From positions 1,178,001-1,242,000 of the forward strand of contig NZ_CP011047.1 in assembly GCF_000982825.1 (NCBI RefSeq): DNA of 64,000 nt. The letters run 5' to 3'. A model generated the notes under the pieces. That model did not search any database. It saw only the letters and a list, made by a program, of their open reading frames with translations, and had not been told where the DNA came from. The translations under genes and the position numbers were made by a program. This document shows positions 48,660-59,184 of this stretch, piece after piece. The DNA comes from Cronobacter sakazakii. GTDB lineage: Bacteria > Pseudomonadota > Gammaproteobacteria > Enterobacterales > Enterobacteriaceae. Numbering within the stretch: position 1 is the first letter of the stretch; each line of letters opens with the position of its first letter.

Positions 48660-48880
48660 ATACCACCTCTGATTGCTTTGCTGGAAAGTCTATAACCCCT
48701 GCAAAAACATGGTTAATGTTGGATGGTACTCCTCGATTGATTAATTTTAAAGCACATCTGTTACATTGATGACACATAACCTGGATAAAGCTGCAGCACC
48801 CCGCTGCGTGATGCTATTTCTGGGTGCGTAAAATGCGCAGCCGATATGCCGAGCCATTTTGAATCGCGGGAATAAGAAGA
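48660..48880. other. Upstream region of the radical SAM operon
   Basis: No gene is present. The left two thirds are AT-rich like the operon and should hold its promoter. On the minus strand TAAAAT (ATTTTA at 48744-48749) is a candidate -10 box, but no good -35 is seen. GC content rises towards gor at about 48790, which may mark the edge of the acquired DNA. Confidence 0.4.
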
Positions 48881-48881
48881 T

Positions 48882-48912
48882 AAAAAAACTGGCCTAAACG
48901 GCCAGTTTTATA
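48882..48912 (-). terminator. gor terminator
   Basis: On the minus strand AAAACTGGCC / GGCCAGTTTT with a GTTTA loop is followed by a T-run. It lies 30 bp after the gor stop. Confidence 0.92.
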
Positions 48913-48941
48913 ATGAGGAACCCCTGGTTGCATTTACGTGC

Positions 48942-50294
48942 TTAGCGCATCGTCACAAACTCTTCCGCGGCGGTCGGGTGGATGGCGACGGTGTTGTCGA
49001 AGTCTTTTTTGGTCGCGCCCATTTTCAGCGCCACCGCAAAGCCCTGCAGCATTTCGTCCATGCCGAAACCGATGCCGTGAATGCCGACGATTTTCTCCTC
49101 AGGCCCGACGCAGACCAGCTTCATGCGGCACGGCTGGCGGTGCGTGGTGACAGCGGTGTACATCGCGGTAAACGACGATTTGTAGATTTTCACGTTCGCA
49201 TCGCCATACTGCTCGCGCGCCTGCGGCTCGGTAAGCCCGACGGTGCCGATAGGCGGATGGCTGAAGACCACGGTCGGAATATTGCTGTAATCCAGATGCT
49301 CATCCGGTTTGTTGTTAAACAGGCGCTCGGAGAGGCGACGGCCCGCGGCAACCGCGACCGGCGTCAGCTCGACCGCGCCGGTATTATCGCCGACCGCATA
49401 AATACCCGGCACGTTCGTGTTCTGGTATTTATCAACGACGATATAGCCTTTTTCGTTGGTTTTAACGCCTGTGGCCGCCAGGTTGAAATTATCGGTTTCC
49501 GGCTCGCGGCCAATCGCCCAGATCAGCGCGTCGACCGTTTCTGAACGGCCATCTTCCAGGTGCAGCGTCAGGCTGCCATCGCTGTTTTTCTCCACGGCTT
49601 TCGGCGTCGCATGCGTGTGAAGCTGCGGGCCTTCGGCCTGCATCACTTCCACCAGCGTTTCCGAAAGCATCGGATCGAACGTGCGCAGCGGCGCGTGTTT
49701 ACGCACAAACAGGTGCGTCTTCGCGCCCAGCGCGTTGATAACACCCGCCAGTTCAACGGCGATATAACCCGCGCCCACGACCGCCACGCGTTGCGGCATC
49801 GCCGAGAGCGCGAAGAAACCGTCAGAATCGATACCGTATTCCGCGCCCGGAATGTCCGGGTGGCTCGGACGCCCGCCGGTCGCGATCAGGATGTGATCGG
49901 CGGTGATCCGCTCGCCGTTGACTTCAACGGTGTGCGCGTCCACAAAACGAGCGAAGCCCTGGATCACATCGACATTATTCTTGCCCAGCACATTGTCATA
50001 CGACGTATGAATGCGGTCGATATAAGCGGTACGGCTCGCCACCAGCTTCTGCCAGTCGAAATGGTTCACCGTGGTGTCAAAGCCGTAATCCGGGCCATAC
50101 AGATGGATCGCCTCGGCGATTTGCGCGGCGTGCCACATGATTTTTTTCGGTACGCAGCCCACGTTGACGCAGGTGCCGCCCAGCGCTTTGGCTTCAATCA
50201 GGGCGCATTTCTGGCCGTACATGGCCGCACGGTTGACAGAAGCGATACCGCCACTGCCGCCGCCGATGGCGAGGTAGTCGTAGTGTCTGGTCAT
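48942..50294 (-). CDS. gor: Glutathione-disulfide reductase
   Basis: A 450-residue FAD enzyme, exactly E. coli length, that regenerates reduced glutathione with NADPH. The N-terminal FAD motif is [15 protein letters not shown], the redox disulfide is [13 protein letters not shown] (Cys42, Cys47), the NADPH motif is [11 protein letters not shown], and the C-terminal active-site histidine lies in [11 protein letters not shown]. rlmJ lies upstream on the same strand, 74 bp away. In E. coli expression responds to OxyR. Confidence 0.97.
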   Translation of the reverse strand: MTRHYDYLAIGGGSGGIASVNRAAMYGQKCALIEAKALGGTCVNVGCVPKKIMWHAAQIAEAIHLYGPDYGFDTTVNHFDWQKLVASRTAYIDRIHTSYDNVLGKNNVDVIQGFARFVDAHTVEVNGERITADHILIATGGRPSHPDIPGAEYGIDSDGFFALSAMPQRVAVVGAGYIAVELAGVINALGAKTHLFVRKHAPLRTFDPMLSETLVEVMQAEGPQLHTHATPKAVEKNSDGSLTLHLEDGRSETVDALIWAIGREPETDNFNLAATGVKTNEKGYIVVDKYQNTNVPGIYAVGDNTGAVELTPVAVAAGRRLSERLFNNKPDEHLDYSNIPTVVFSHPPIGTVGLTEPQAREQYGDANVKIYKSSFTAMYTAVTTHRQPCRMKLVCVGPEEKIVGIHGIGFGMDEMLQGFAVALKMGATKKDFDNTVAIHPTAAEEFVTMR

Positions 50295-50368
50295 GGCTGT
50301 TACCTTTTAATGATTCGAATTAACGCGATTGTAGTCCTGACGAACAGGGGTTCCACCTATAGCTGCGA

Positions 50369-51211
50369 TTACTCCGGCACGACCCATTTCAGCGTCGTGT
50401 GGCCGGTACCCGCCGGCACCAGCGCCTTGTGCAGCCACGGCAACAGCGTCGCCATTTGCTGTTCCAGCTTCCACGGCGGGTTGATAACAATCATGCCCGA
50501 GGCGGTCATGCCGCGCTGATCGCTGTCCGGGCGCACCGCCAGCTCGATTTGCAGAATGCGGCGAATACCGGTGGCTTCCAGATCGTTCATCATACGCTTG
50601 ATTTGGTTGCGCAAAACGACCGGATACCAGAGCGCGTAGACGCCGGTCGCAAAGCGTTTGTAGCCTTCGCTGATGCACTGAACCACCGCCTGGTAGTCGG
50701 TTTTGATTTCGTACGGCGGGTCGATAAGGATCAGGCCGCGGCGCGAGGCGGGCGGCAGCTTCGATTTCAGCTGCTGATAGCCGTCGGCGCGCTCAACGCG
50801 GGCGCGTTCATCTTTCTGAAATTCGCCGCGCAGCAGCGGGAAATCGCTCGGGTGTAGCTCGGTCAGTTGCAGGCTGTCCTGCGGGCGCAGCAGCTGGCGC
50901 GCGATGAGCGGCGAGCCGGGGTAGTAGCGCAGCTGGCCGCTGCGGTTGAAGTGCGACACGGCGCTAATGTACGGCGCAAGTTCGGCGGGCAGATCGTCCT
51001 GCTGCCAGATGCGCGCGATGCCTTCCAGATATTCCCCCGTGCGCTCGGCATGTTCGCCGCTCAGCAGATAGCGCCCGGCGCCCGCGTGGGTATCCAGATA
51101 CAGAAACGGTTTTTCCTTCTCTTTGAGCGATTCAATGATCAGGCTCTGGACAGTGTGTTTGAGGACATCGGCGTGGTTGCCGGCGTGGAAGCTGTGGCGG
51201 TAACTGAGCAT
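50369..51211 (-). CDS. rlmJ: 23S rRNA (adenine-2030-N6)-methyltransferase RlmJ
   Basis: A 280-residue Rossmann-fold methyltransferase, the same length as E. coli RlmJ, which makes m6A2030 in 23S rRNA. The N-terminus MLSYRHSFHAGNHADVLKH is typical, and the catalytic N6-methyltransferase motif is DPPYE (in LILIDPPYEIKTDYQ). It is divergent from prlC. Confidence 0.96.
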   Translation of the reverse strand: MLSYRHSFHAGNHADVLKHTVQSLIIESLKEKEKPFLYLDTHAGAGRYLLSGEHAERTGEYLEGIARIWQQDDLPAELAPYISAVSHFNRSGQLRYYPGSPLIARQLLRPQDSLQLTELHPSDFPLLRGEFQKDERARVERADGYQQLKSKLPPASRRGLILIDPPYEIKTDYQAVVQCISEGYKRFATGVYALWYPVVLRNQIKRMMNDLEATGIRRILQIELAVRPDSDQRGMTASGMIVINPPWKLEQQMATLLPWLHKALVPAGTGHTTLKWVVPE

Positions 51212-51403
51212 GGAGGATGGGTTTCCAAAAGGCGTAAATGAACATCGATTTTGAACAGTATACCGGAAAGTGACCGCTTACGGGATGTGCTGTCGTGCCC
51301 CTTAAAGCCCAGCGCCAGCCATTGAAATTAACTACACTAAACCCCATGCTACAAGACATTGTCGCTGCAAGATGCGCTTAACAACACTAATCAGGACGCG
51401 CTT

Positions 51404-53446
51404 ATGACCAATCCATTACTGACGCCTTTTGAACTGCCGCCGTTTTCCTCCATTAAACCCGAACACGTGGTGCCTGCCGTTACGAAGGCGCTGGAAGATT
51501 GCCGCGCGCAGGTGGAGGCGGTAGTCGGCCGCGGCGCGCCTTACAGCTGGGAATCGCTCTGCCAGCCGCTGGCGGAAACCGACGATCGACTGGGCCGTAT
51601 TTTCTCGCCGATAAGCCACCTGAACTCCGTGAAAAACAGCCCGGAACTGCGCGAAGCCTATGAACAGACGCTGCCGTTGCTCTCTGAATACAGCACTTGG
51701 GTGGGCCAGCATGAAGGGCTTTACCAGGCCTATCGCGATTTACGCGACGGCGAGAACTACGCGAAGCTCGACACCGCGCAGAAAAAAGCGGTCGATAACG
51801 CGCTGCGTGATTTCGAGCTTTCCGGTATTGGCCTGCCGAAAGAGAAGCAAAAACGCTACGGCGAAATCGCCGCGCGCCTCTCTGAGCTTGGCTCGCTCTA
51901 CAGCAACAACGTGCTGGACGCGACCCAGGGCTGGACGAAGCTGATTACCGATGAATCTGAGCTTTCCGGGATGCCGGAAAGCGCGCTGGCGGCCGCGAAA
52001 GCGATGGCGGAAGCCAAAGAGCAGGAGGGCTTCCTGCTGACGCTGGATATCCCAAGCTACCTGCCGGTGATGACCTACTGCGACAACCAGGCGCTTCGCG
52101 AAGAGATGTATCGCGCCTACAGCACGCGTGCCTCTGACCAGGGGCCGAACGCGGGCAAATGGGACAACACGCCGGTGATGGAAGAGATCCTGGCGCTGCG
52201 TCACGAGCTGGCGCAACTGCTCGGCTTTGACAGCTACGCCGACAAATCGCTCGCCACCAAAATGGCGGAAAACCCGCAGCAGGTGCTGGATTTCTTAACC
52301 GATCTGGCCAAACGCGCCCGCCCGCAGGGTGAAAAAGAGCTTGCCCAGCTGCGCGCCTTCGCCAAAGAACACTTCAGCGTTGACGAGCTGCAACCGTGGG
52401 ACATTGCGTACTACAGCGAAAAACAGAAACAGCATCTCTACAGCATCAGCGATGAGCAGCTGCGCCCGTATTTCCCGGAAAACAAAGCGGTTAGCGGCCT
52501 GTTTGAAGTAGTAAAACGCATTTACGGCATCAGCGCCAAAGAGCGCAAAGATATCGACGTCTGGCATCCGGACGTGCGCTTCTTCGAGCTGTATGACGAG
52601 AGCGGCGAGCTGCGCGGCAGCTTCTACCTGGACCTCTACGCGCGTGAGAACAAGCGCGGCGGGGCGTGGATGGACGACTGCGTCGGCCAGATGCGCAAAG
52701 CGGACGGCTCGCTGCAAAAACCGGTCGCCTACCTCACCTGTAACTTTAACCGTCCGGTGAGCGGCAAACCGGCGCTGTTCACCCATGACGAAGTGATCAC
52801 GCTGTTCCATGAATTTGGTCACGGTCTGCACCATATGCTTACCCGTATCGAAACCCCAGGGGTGGCGGGTATCAGCGGTGTACCGTGGGATGCCGTCGAG
52901 CTGCCGAGCCAGTTTATGGAAAACTGGTGCTGGGAGCCGGAGGCGCTGGCGTTTATCTCCGGTCACTATGAAACCGGCGAGCCGCTGCCGCAGGAACTGC
53001 TGGATAAAATGCTGGCCGCGAAAAACTACCAGGCGGCGATGTTCATCCTGCGCCAGCTGGAGTTCGGCCTGTTCGATTTCCGTCTGCATGCGCAGTTCAG
53101 CCCGGAGCAGGGCGCGAAAGTGCTGGAGACGCTCGCGGAGATCAAAAAACAGGTCGCCGTGGTGCCAGGCCCGGCCTGGGGCCGCTTCCCACACGCGTTC
53201 AGCCATATCTTCGCGGGCGGCTACGCGGCGGGCTACTACAGCTACCTGTGGGCCGACGTGCTGGCGGCGGATGCCTATTCCCGTTTCGAAGAAGAGGGGA
53301 TTTTTAACCGCGAAACCGGTCAGTCATTCCTCGACAACATCCTGACGCGCGGCGGCTCCGAAGAACCGATGGAGCTGTTTAAACGCTTCCGCGGCCGTGA
53401 ACCGCAGCTCGACGCGATGCTGGAACACTACGGCATCCAGGGCTGA
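51404..53446 (+). CDS. prlC: Oligopeptidase A
   Basis: A 680-residue M3-family metallopeptidase, exactly E. coli length, that degrades short peptides and signal-peptide remnants in the cytoplasm. The zinc motif is HEFGHGLHH, with the third ligand Glu downstream in [14 protein letters not shown]. The start is the ATG at 51404 ([14 protein letters not shown]). The frame is open further upstream to 51359, but that part lacks homology. rsmJ follows 8 bp after the stop and forms one operon, as in E. coli. Confidence 0.97.
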   Translation: MTNPLLTPFELPPFSSIKPEHVVPAVTKALEDCRAQVEAVVGRGAPYSWESLCQPLAETDDRLGRIFSPISHLNSVKNSPELREAYEQTLPLLSEYSTWVGQHEGLYQAYRDLRDGENYAKLDTAQKKAVDNALRDFELSGIGLPKEKQKRYGEIAARLSELGSLYSNNVLDATQGWTKLITDESELSGMPESALAAAKAMAEAKEQEGFLLTLDIPSYLPVMTYCDNQALREEMYRAYSTRASDQGPNAGKWDNTPVMEEILALRHELAQLLGFDSYADKSLATKMAENPQQVLDFLTDLAKRARPQGEKELAQLRAFAKEHFSVDELQPWDIAYYSEKQKQHLYSISDEQLRPYFPENKAVSGLFEVVKRIYGISAKERKDIDVWHPDVRFFELYDESGELRGSFYLDLYARENKRGGAWMDDCVGQMRKADGSLQKPVAYLTCNFNRPVSGKPALFTHDEVITLFHEFGHGLHHMLTRIETPGVAGISGVPWDAVELPSQFMENWCWEPEALAFISGHYETGEPLPQELLDKMLAAKNYQAAMFILRQLEFGLFDFRLHAQFSPEQGAKVLETLAEIKKQVAVVPGPAWGRFPHAFSHIFAGGYAAGYYSYLWADVLAADAYSRFEEEGIFNRETGQSFLDNILTRGGSEEPMELFKRFRGREPQLDAMLEHYGIQG

Positions 53447-53454
53447 CGACACGC

Positions 53455-54207
53455 GTGAACATTTGTCTGATTGATGAAACAGGCGCCGGAGACGGCGCCT
53501 TATCTGTTCTGGCGGCCCGCTGGGGGCTGACGCACGACGCCGATAACCCAATGGCGCTGGTGATGACGCCCGCACGTCTTGAACTGCGCAAGCGCGACGA
53601 GCCAAAGCTTGGCGGGATTTTTGTCGATTTCGTTGAGGGCGCGATGGCGCACCGGCGTAAATTCGGTGGTGGTCGCGGCGAGGCGGTGGCGAAAGCCGTT
53701 GGCATCAAGGGCAGTTATCTGCCGCAGGTGGTGGACGCCACGGCGGGGCTTGGGCGCGACGCGTTCGTGCTGGCGTCGGTCGGGTGTCACGTGCGGATGC
53801 TGGAGCGCAACCCGGTTGTCGCAGCGCTGCTGGACGACGGTCTCGCGCGCGGCTATCAGGATGCGGAAATCGGGCCGTGGCTGCGCGAGCGGTTACAGCT
53901 CATTCACGCCTCCAGCCTGACGGCGCTTGAGGCGATAACGCCGCGCCCGGATGTGGTCTATCTCGATCCGATGTTTCCGCACAAGCAGAAAAGCGCGCTG
54001 GTGAAAAAAGAGATGCGGGTGTTTCAGTCGCTGGTGGGGCCGGATCTCGACGCCGACGGGCTGCTGGCACCGGCCCGCAGGCTCGCCATCAAGCGCGTGG
54101 TCGTCAAACGCCCGGATTATGCACCGCCGCTTGGCGACGTTGCGACGCCAAACGCCGTGGTGACGAAAGGCCACCGGTTTGATATCTACACGGGCATGCC
54201 AGCGTAA
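53455..54207 (+). CDS. rsmJ: 16S rRNA (guanine-1516-N2)-methyltransferase RsmJ
   Basis: A 250-residue methyltransferase that makes m2G1516 in 16S rRNA. It begins with GTG. SAM-binding and catalytic segments are [33 protein letters not shown] and [11 protein letters not shown]. The match to E. coli RsmJ runs the full length. It is co-transcribed with prlC. The dtpB peptide transporter gene found next in E. coli is absent here. Confidence 0.96.
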   Translation: MNICLIDETGAGDGALSVLAARWGLTHDADNPMALVMTPARLELRKRDEPKLGGIFVDFVEGAMAHRRKFGGGRGEAVAKAVGIKGSYLPQVVDATAGLGRDAFVLASVGCHVRMLERNPVVAALLDDGLARGYQDAEIGPWLRERLQLIHASSLTALEAITPRPDVVYLDPMFPHKQKSALVKKEMRVFQSLVGPDLDADGLLAPARRLAIKRVVVKRPDYAPPLGDVATPNAVVTKGHRFDIYTGMPA

Positions 54208-54210
54208 ACA

Positions 54211-54245
54211 GTCAGGCCCGGTAAGCGCGTGCGTACCGGGCGGTC
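54211..54245. repeat. REP-like hairpin after rsmJ
   Basis: GCCCGGTAAGCGCGTGCGTACCGGGC forms an inverted repeat just past the rsmJ stop. It belongs to the same broad palindromic family as the other repeats and may also terminate the prlC-rsmJ transcript. Confidence 0.6.
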
Positions 54246-54269
54246 TGTTCGCCAGTATCAAAATAATCA

Positions 54270-54545
54270 TCAGGGGTAGCGCTGACGGGCATGCAGAACG
54301 CTCAGCACCAGCAGATATTCAGAAGTGACTTTATAAACGACGATGTAATTCGGGTGAGCAATGATTTCACGCGTATCTGGCACTCTGCCTTCGCGGAACA
54401 TCTCCGGATAGTACGCTGCGGGTAAAATTGATTCTTCAATACGCGTTAACAGCGCCTGCGCGGCGGAAGGATTATCACTGGCAACAAAACTAATAAGCGC
54501 AAAAAGATCCGTTTTTGCTTCTTCAGTCCATTGAATGGGGAGCAT
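54270..54545 (-). CDS. RelE/ParE-family toxin
   Basis: A 91-residue protein with the RelE/ParE fold pattern: MLPIQWTEEAKTDLFALISFVA, YYPEMFREGRVPDTREIIAH, YIVVYKV, and the C-terminal VLHARQRYP. ParE members poison gyrase and RelE members cleave mRNA; the sequence does not decide between them. Its ATG overlaps the antitoxin stop (TAATG), typical for a toxin-antitoxin operon. It lies between rsmJ and uspA, where E. coli has dtpB. Confidence 0.87.
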   Translation of the reverse strand: MLPIQWTEEAKTDLFALISFVASDNPSAAQALLTRIEESILPAAYYPEMFREGRVPDTREIIAHPNYIVVYKVTSEYLLVLSVLHARQRYP

Positions 54546-54736
54546 TACGCCATTTTTCTCCTCACTTTTGCGCTCTCAATGATCTTGCGCGCGCTTGCCA
54601 TCACATCGTCATGCGGCGTAATGGGCTGGCGGCTTGCCGCTGCGGCTTCCACTTTTTCACGAAACCACAGCTTGTACTGTTCCGCCTGTTTATGGGTGTT
54701 GAGACTGGAGACGCCGGGCGAGTCATGTTTTGGCAT
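54545..54736 (-). CDS. Antitoxin partner of the RelE/ParE toxin
   Basis: A 63-residue, charged, helical protein (QAEQYKLWFREKVEAA, PHDDVMASARKIIESAKVRRKMA) encoded directly before the toxin with a TAATG overlap. Its size and position mark it as the antitoxin. It resembles short ParD/stability-determinant-type antitoxins. The start at 54736 follows an AGAAAA-rich leader; a start one or two codons away is possible. Confidence 0.8.
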   Translation of the reverse strand: MPKHDSPGVSSLNTHKQAEQYKLWFREKVEAAAASRQPITPHDDVMASARKIIESAKVRRKMA

Positions 54737-54873
54737 ACGCGTTTTCTCTGCGATTCATTTTTAAGCAGTATAACGCCCGGGTGGGAGTAAACCAATTAAA
54801 GCGGAAATGAAAACCGCGGCCTGTGCCGCGGTTTGGGGACAATGAAATCCGAAATGACTGCCAACGAGATTCT

Positions 54874-54905
54874 GTAGGGCGGGTAAGCGTTGCGCACCCG
54901 CCGTC
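54874..54905. repeat. REP-like element downstream of uspA
   Basis: GTAGGGCGGGTAAGCGTTGCGCACCCGCC is a palindromic unit (GGCGGGT / ACCCGCC arms) of the common family in this window, placed just past the uspA stop. Confidence 0.85.
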
Positions 54906-54910
54906 GCCAC

Positions 54911-55348
54911 TTACGCCTCTTCGTCGTCGCGCAGCGGGACGATCAGCATATCGATGTGAACCGTGTTGATAAGCTGGCGTGCGGAAGACATCAGCTTGCT
55001 CCAGAAATCCTGATGGTGACCGCATACCACCAGATCCACATCGTATTTCTTGATGGCGTCGACCAGCACCTGGCCCAGATCGCCGCTGCCGCTCAGGGTT
55101 TCGGTAATCGGATAGCCCGCGTTGGTGGAAAGCTCGGTCAGCGCGTGGTGCGTCTCTTCAGAGATGCGCTTCTGCATGTCGCCCAGGTTAACGTCAATTA
55201 ACCCGGTGTAAAGATCGGAATAATTCACATCGACATGAATCAGAGAAATTTTCGCGTTGTAGGGACGCGCCATGGATACCGCTTTATCTACCAGTACCTT
55301 GCTCTCAGGGGACAGATCGACCGCGATAAGAATATGTTTATAAGCCAT
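54911..55348 (-). CDS. uspA: Universal stress protein A
   Basis: A 145-residue protein (E. coli 144) induced on growth arrest and many stresses. It begins [17 protein letters not shown] and contains [23 protein letters not shown], matching E. coli UspA. UspA-type members lack the ATP-binding G-2x-G-9x-G(S/T) motif, and none is seen here. The frame is open upstream to 55522, but homology sets the start at 55348. It is divergent from uspB. Confidence 0.96.
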   Translation of the reverse strand: MAYKHILIAVDLSPESKVLVDKAVSMARPYNAKISLIHVDVNYSDLYTGLIDVNLGDMQKRISEETHHALTELSTNAGYPITETLSGSGDLGQVLVDAIKKYDVDLVVCGHHQDFWSKLMSSARQLINTVHIDMLIVPLRDDEEA

Positions 55349-55738
55349 AGTGTTACTCCTTCCATAAGATGTCGATGACCAGTGGACTGGATGGCGCGTG
55401 GCTACCTGCGGCGTCATCCCCGTGCCCGCGTCCTGCGTACCACAATCGCGGGAACTCATTCCGGCGTAAAGACTTAGTGCTAAAGCTAATTTCACCTTAT
55501 AGCGCCCTGGTACATCCGTCAATCCGCCGGGGTCGCATACATTGAAGCGGAAAATAGGTCTGCAAGCGTTGATAAGGATTAACGATGTGGTAAAAAAATT
55601 ACCGGATCTCCTACACTATTAAAAAAGCCGTTCGGGTGAATAAATGTGAACCTGATCGACTTTTACGCACGCTTCACAGAACAGTCTTTCAGGTATTGGA
55701 GAGCCATTGCTTTCCAGGCGAGTCGTCGGGGGGAAGGT
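55349..55738. other. uspA-uspB divergent intergenic region
   Basis: This 390-bp gap has no gene. It should hold the promoters of both divergent genes. On the right a sigma-S-type -10 is visible for uspB (see separate entry). No clear uspA promoter could be fixed by eye. Confidence 0.6.
55589..55620 (+). promoter_or_regulatory. Candidate sigma-S promoter of uspB
   Basis: CTACACTATTAA at 55611 onward fits the extended sigma-S -10 (KCTAYRCTTAA-like, with one extra base). The region 17 bp upstream has no good -35, as is common for sigma-S promoters. E. coli uspB is sigma-S dependent. The leader would be about 115 bp. Confidence 0.5.
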
Positions 55739-56074
55739 ATGATCAGCACCGTCGCGCTGTTTTGGGCCTTATTCTTGGTTTGCGTTATTAACATGGCGCG
55801 TTATTTCTCATCGTTACGCGCGCTGCTGGTGGTGCTCAGAGGATGCGATCCGTTGCTGTATCAGTATGTGGATGGCGGCGGTTTTTTTACCGCGCATGGC
55901 CAGCCCAGCAAGCAGATCCGCCTTGTGTGGTATATCTACTGGCAACGTTATCTCGATCATCATGACGACGAATTTATTCGCCGCTGCGAACGCGTGCGCC
56001 GCCAGTTTATTCTGACCAGCGCTTTATGCGGTCTGGTGATTATCAGCCTTATCGGGCTGATAATTTGGCATTAA
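55739..56074 (+). CDS. uspB: Universal stress protein B
   Basis: A 111-residue inner-membrane protein, exactly E. coli UspB length, with one N-terminal and one C-terminal helix ([19 protein letters not shown] and [19 protein letters not shown]). It is linked to ethanol tolerance in stationary phase. The ATG at 55739 follows GGGGGAAGG; the longer upstream frame lacks homology. Confidence 0.95.
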   Translation: MISTVALFWALFLVCVINMARYFSSLRALLVVLRGCDPLLYQYVDGGGFFTAHGQPSKQIRLVWYIYWQRYLDHHDDEFIRRCERVRRQFILTSALCGLVIISLIGLIIWH

Positions 56075-56105
56075 AAAAGCGGGCCAGTTTCCTGACCCGC
56101 TTCTT
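56075..56105. terminator. Bidirectional terminator between uspB and pitA
   Basis: AAGCGGGCCAG / CTGACCCGCTT with a TTTC loop (one bulge) is flanked by A and T runs, serving both converging genes. Confidence 0.85.
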
Positions 56106-56124
56106 AACGTTCACGCAAATTCGC

Positions 56125-57627
56125 TTACACGAAACGCAACGCAATCCAGTACAGCACGCCTGAGAGCATGATAGAGGCCGGCAGAGTGAAGACCCAGGCC
56201 ATCAGAATGCTGGTGACGGTTTTGCGCTGCAGACCGCCGCCGTCGACGATCATGGTGCCCGCGACCGACGATGACAGCACGTGCGTCGTGGACACCGGCA
56301 TACCGGTGTAGCTTGCGATACCGATGGACACGGCCGCCGTCATCTGCGCCGACATGCCCTGTGCGTAGGTCATGCCTTTCTTACCGATTTTCTCACCGAT
56401 GGTGGTCGCCACGCGGCGCCAGCCAATCATCGTACCGACGCCAAGCGCCAGCGCGACCGCCATGATTATCCATACCGGCGCGTACTCGATGGTGCTGAGC
56501 ATATCGGCTTTCAGGTTTTTCAGCAGACGCTGATCGTCCGCGCTGGTGTCTTTGAGCTTCGCCACCTTATCGGTGGTGTCAGAGATACACAGCATGATGC
56601 GGCGCAGGTGGCTGCGCTGCTCAACGGTCAGTTTGTCGTAGCTGTCGATGTTGTTAAGCATCCCTTTAGCGCGATCCAGCGCCACGATGGCGCGGCTGGC
56701 GTCGCAGTGGAACTCTTTCGGATTATCCGTCGGGTTCACCTGCTCCGGCGTTGGGATCACCGGGTCTATGCCCGCCACCTGACGCAGCGCCGCCGGGTGC
56801 TGCTGGAAGTACGTTTCAACATTGCTGATAGCATCGCGGGTGCGGGTGATGTCATAGCCGGAGGCGTTCATATTCACCACAAAACCCGCCGGTGCCACGC
56901 CAATCAGCACCAGCATAATCAGGCCAATGCCTTTCTGGCCGTCGTTCGCGCCGTGCGAGAAACTCACGCCGATAGCGGAGAGGATCAGCGCGATACGTGT
57001 CCAGAATGGCGGCTTTTTCTTGCCGTCTTTCTTTTCACGCTCGGCTGGCGTCAGGTGGATACGGGCGCGTTTTTTGGTGCCGCTCCAGTAACGACGCAGC
57101 AAGAACACCAGCCCGCCCGCGAACACCAGACCGACAATCGGCGACACAATCAGCGAGCCGAAAATGTTCAGCACTTTCGGGATATTCAGCGCATCCACAA
57201 CGGACGTGCCGGTCATCAGGGCGTTGGTGAGACCAATCCCGATGATAGAGCCGATAAGCGTATGGGAGCTGGACGCTGGCAGACCGAGATACCAGGTGCC
57301 AAGGTTCCAGACAATCGCGGCCAGCAGCATGGAGAAAACCATCGCCAGGCCATGCGCGGAGCCCACATTCAGCAGCAAATCAGTCGGCAGCATATGCACA
57401 ATCGCATAGGCTACGCTTAAGCCGCCAAGCAGAACACCGAGGAAGTTAAAGAGAGCCGCCATAGCCACCGCAAGTTGCGATCGCATAGCGCGTGTGTAGA
57501 TAACCGTTGCGACTGCGTTTGCCGTATCATGGAAGCCGTTGATAGCTTCATAAAACAGTACAAATCCCAGAGCAAGCAATAGTAACAGGCCAGTGTGTAA
57601 ATCCAGCCCGGCAAACAAATGTAGCAT
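56125..57627 (-). CDS. pitA: Low-affinity metal-phosphate:proton symporter PitA
   Basis: A 500-residue transporter (E. coli 499) that takes up metal-phosphate complexes. The two inverted PiT signature repeats are [18 protein letters not shown] in the first half and [15 protein letters not shown] in the second. A large cytoplasmic loop lies between (about residues 270-390). Numerous membrane helices are evident. It is divergent from yhiN. Confidence 0.97.
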   Translation of the reverse strand: MLHLFAGLDLHTGLLLLLALGFVLFYEAINGFHDTANAVATVIYTRAMRSQLAVAMAALFNFLGVLLGGLSVAYAIVHMLPTDLLLNVGSAHGLAMVFSMLLAAIVWNLGTWYLGLPASSSHTLIGSIIGIGLTNALMTGTSVVDALNIPKVLNIFGSLIVSPIVGLVFAGGLVFLLRRYWSGTKKRARIHLTPAEREKKDGKKKPPFWTRIALILSAIGVSFSHGANDGQKGIGLIMLVLIGVAPAGFVVNMNASGYDITRTRDAISNVETYFQQHPAALRQVAGIDPVIPTPEQVNPTDNPKEFHCDASRAIVALDRAKGMLNNIDSYDKLTVEQRSHLRRIMLCISDTTDKVAKLKDTSADDQRLLKNLKADMLSTIEYAPVWIIMAVALALGVGTMIGWRRVATTIGEKIGKKGMTYAQGMSAQMTAAVSIGIASYTGMPVSTTHVLSSSVAGTMIVDGGGLQRKTVTSILMAWVFTLPASIMLSGVLYWIALRFV

Positions 57628-57856
57628 AGGACGTTACGCCATTTTGAGGACATGAACGCGGCGCATTATCTAAGACAACGGCGGCGTGGGCAAAGTGAAA
57701 TATAGACTTTTTTTAATCGCCGTCACTGAAGTGTCAATTTCCCTAAAGAGATTACCTTTTAAATTCAATTTATTAGAATTTGTAACAGGGTTTTGTCTGG
57801 TGCGACCAGAGAGGAAACTTTACAATTCGCGGCCTTAACGGCAATGAGGAAGGGTT

Positions 57857-59047
57857 GTGGAACAGTTTGATGCCATCATCGTAGGGGCGGGCGCGGCAGG
57901 ATTATTCTGCGCGGCGCTGGCAGGGCAGGCGGGACGCCGGGTATTAGTGCTGGATAACGGCAAAAAACCGGGGCGCAAAATCCTGATGTCCGGCGGCGGG
58001 CGCTGCAATTTTACCAACCTCTACGTTGAGCCCGCCGCTTACCTCAGCGCCAATCCGCACTTCTGCAAATCGGCGCTGGCGCGCTACACCCAGTGGGATT
58101 TTATCGATCTGGTGGGCAAGCACGGCATCGCCTGGCATGAGAAAACCCTCGGCCAGCTCTTCTGCGATGACTCAGCGGAGCAAATCGTCACGATGTTAAT
58201 GGCGGAGTGCGAGAAGGGCGGCGTCACCGTGCGGCTGCGCAGCGAAGTGCTGGCGATTGCGCGCGACGACAGCGGTTATACCCTGACGCTTAATGGCGGC
58301 ACCGTGACCACGCCGAAGCTGGTCATCGCCAGCGGCGGTCTGTCGATGCCGGGCCTCGGCGCCACGCCGTTTGGCTATAAAGTGGCGGAGCAGTTCGGCC
58401 TGAAAGTGCTGCCAACCCGCGCGGGCCTGGTGCCATTCACGCTGCATAAGCCGCTGCTTGAGCAGATCCAGACGCTTTCCGGCGTCTCGGTGCCTGCGGT
58501 GGTCACTGCCGATAACGGCACGGTCTTTCGCGAAAGCATTCTCTTTACCCATCGCGGGCTCTCCGGCCCGGCGATCTTGCAGATCTCCAGCTACTGGCAG
58601 CCGGGTGAGTGGGTCACCGTTAACCTGCTGCCGGATACGGACGCTGCCGCGTTTATCGATGAACAGCGCGCCGCGCACCCGAATCAGAGCCTGAAAAACA
58701 CGCTCGCCATGCTGCTGCCGAAGCGGCTGGTGGAGTGTCTGCAAAGCCTCGGGCAAATCCCGGACGTCACGCTGAAACAGCTCAACAGCCGCCAGCAGCA
58801 GGAATTGCTGGAGACGCTCCACGGCTGGCGCGTCCAGCCCAACGGCACCGAAGGCTACCGCACCGCGGAGGTGACGCTCGGCGGCGTTGATACCCACGAG
58901 CTTTCGTCGCGCACCATGGAAGCGCGCAACGTGCCAGGACTCTATTTTATCGGCGAAGTGGTGGATGTGACCGGCTGGCTTGGCGGTTATAACTTCCAGT
59001 GGGCGTGGAGCTCCGCCTGGGCCTGCGCCCAGGCGCTCGCTGAATAA
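57857..59047 (+). CDS. yhiN: HI0933-family flavoprotein YhiN
   Basis: A 396-residue predicted FAD-binding oxidoreductase. The N-terminal motif IIVGAGAAGLFCAALAG and the hallmark KPGRKILMSGGGRCNFTN are present. The C-terminal WLGGYNFQWAWSSAWACA closes the FAD site. It matches E. coli YhiN. The start is GTG at 57857 after GAGGAAGG. Its reaction is unknown. A stem TCCGGGG / CCCCGGA follows at 59063-59084. Confidence 0.94.
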   Translation: MEQFDAIIVGAGAAGLFCAALAGQAGRRVLVLDNGKKPGRKILMSGGGRCNFTNLYVEPAAYLSANPHFCKSALARYTQWDFIDLVGKHGIAWHEKTLGQLFCDDSAEQIVTMLMAECEKGGVTVRLRSEVLAIARDDSGYTLTLNGGTVTTPKLVIASGGLSMPGLGATPFGYKVAEQFGLKVLPTRAGLVPFTLHKPLLEQIQTLSGVSVPAVVTADNGTVFRESILFTHRGLSGPAILQISSYWQPGEWVTVNLLPDTDAAAFIDEQRAAHPNQSLKNTLAMLLPKRLVECLQSLGQIPDVTLKQLNSRQQQELLETLHGWRVQPNGTEGYRTAEVTLGGVDTHELSSRTMEARNVPGLYFIGEVVDVTGWLGGYNFQWAWSSAWACAQALAE

Positions 59048-59184
59048 CGCCTCAGCAGAGAGTCCGGGGCGTGAAAACCCCGGATGTCGCGCAGGGCTTG
59101 CGCCTGCGCATCGGCACCGTGCGGTACGCCGCAGCGGCTTAATATCATGACGAAGCGAGACAGGATTCGCCTCTTTTCACGTGA

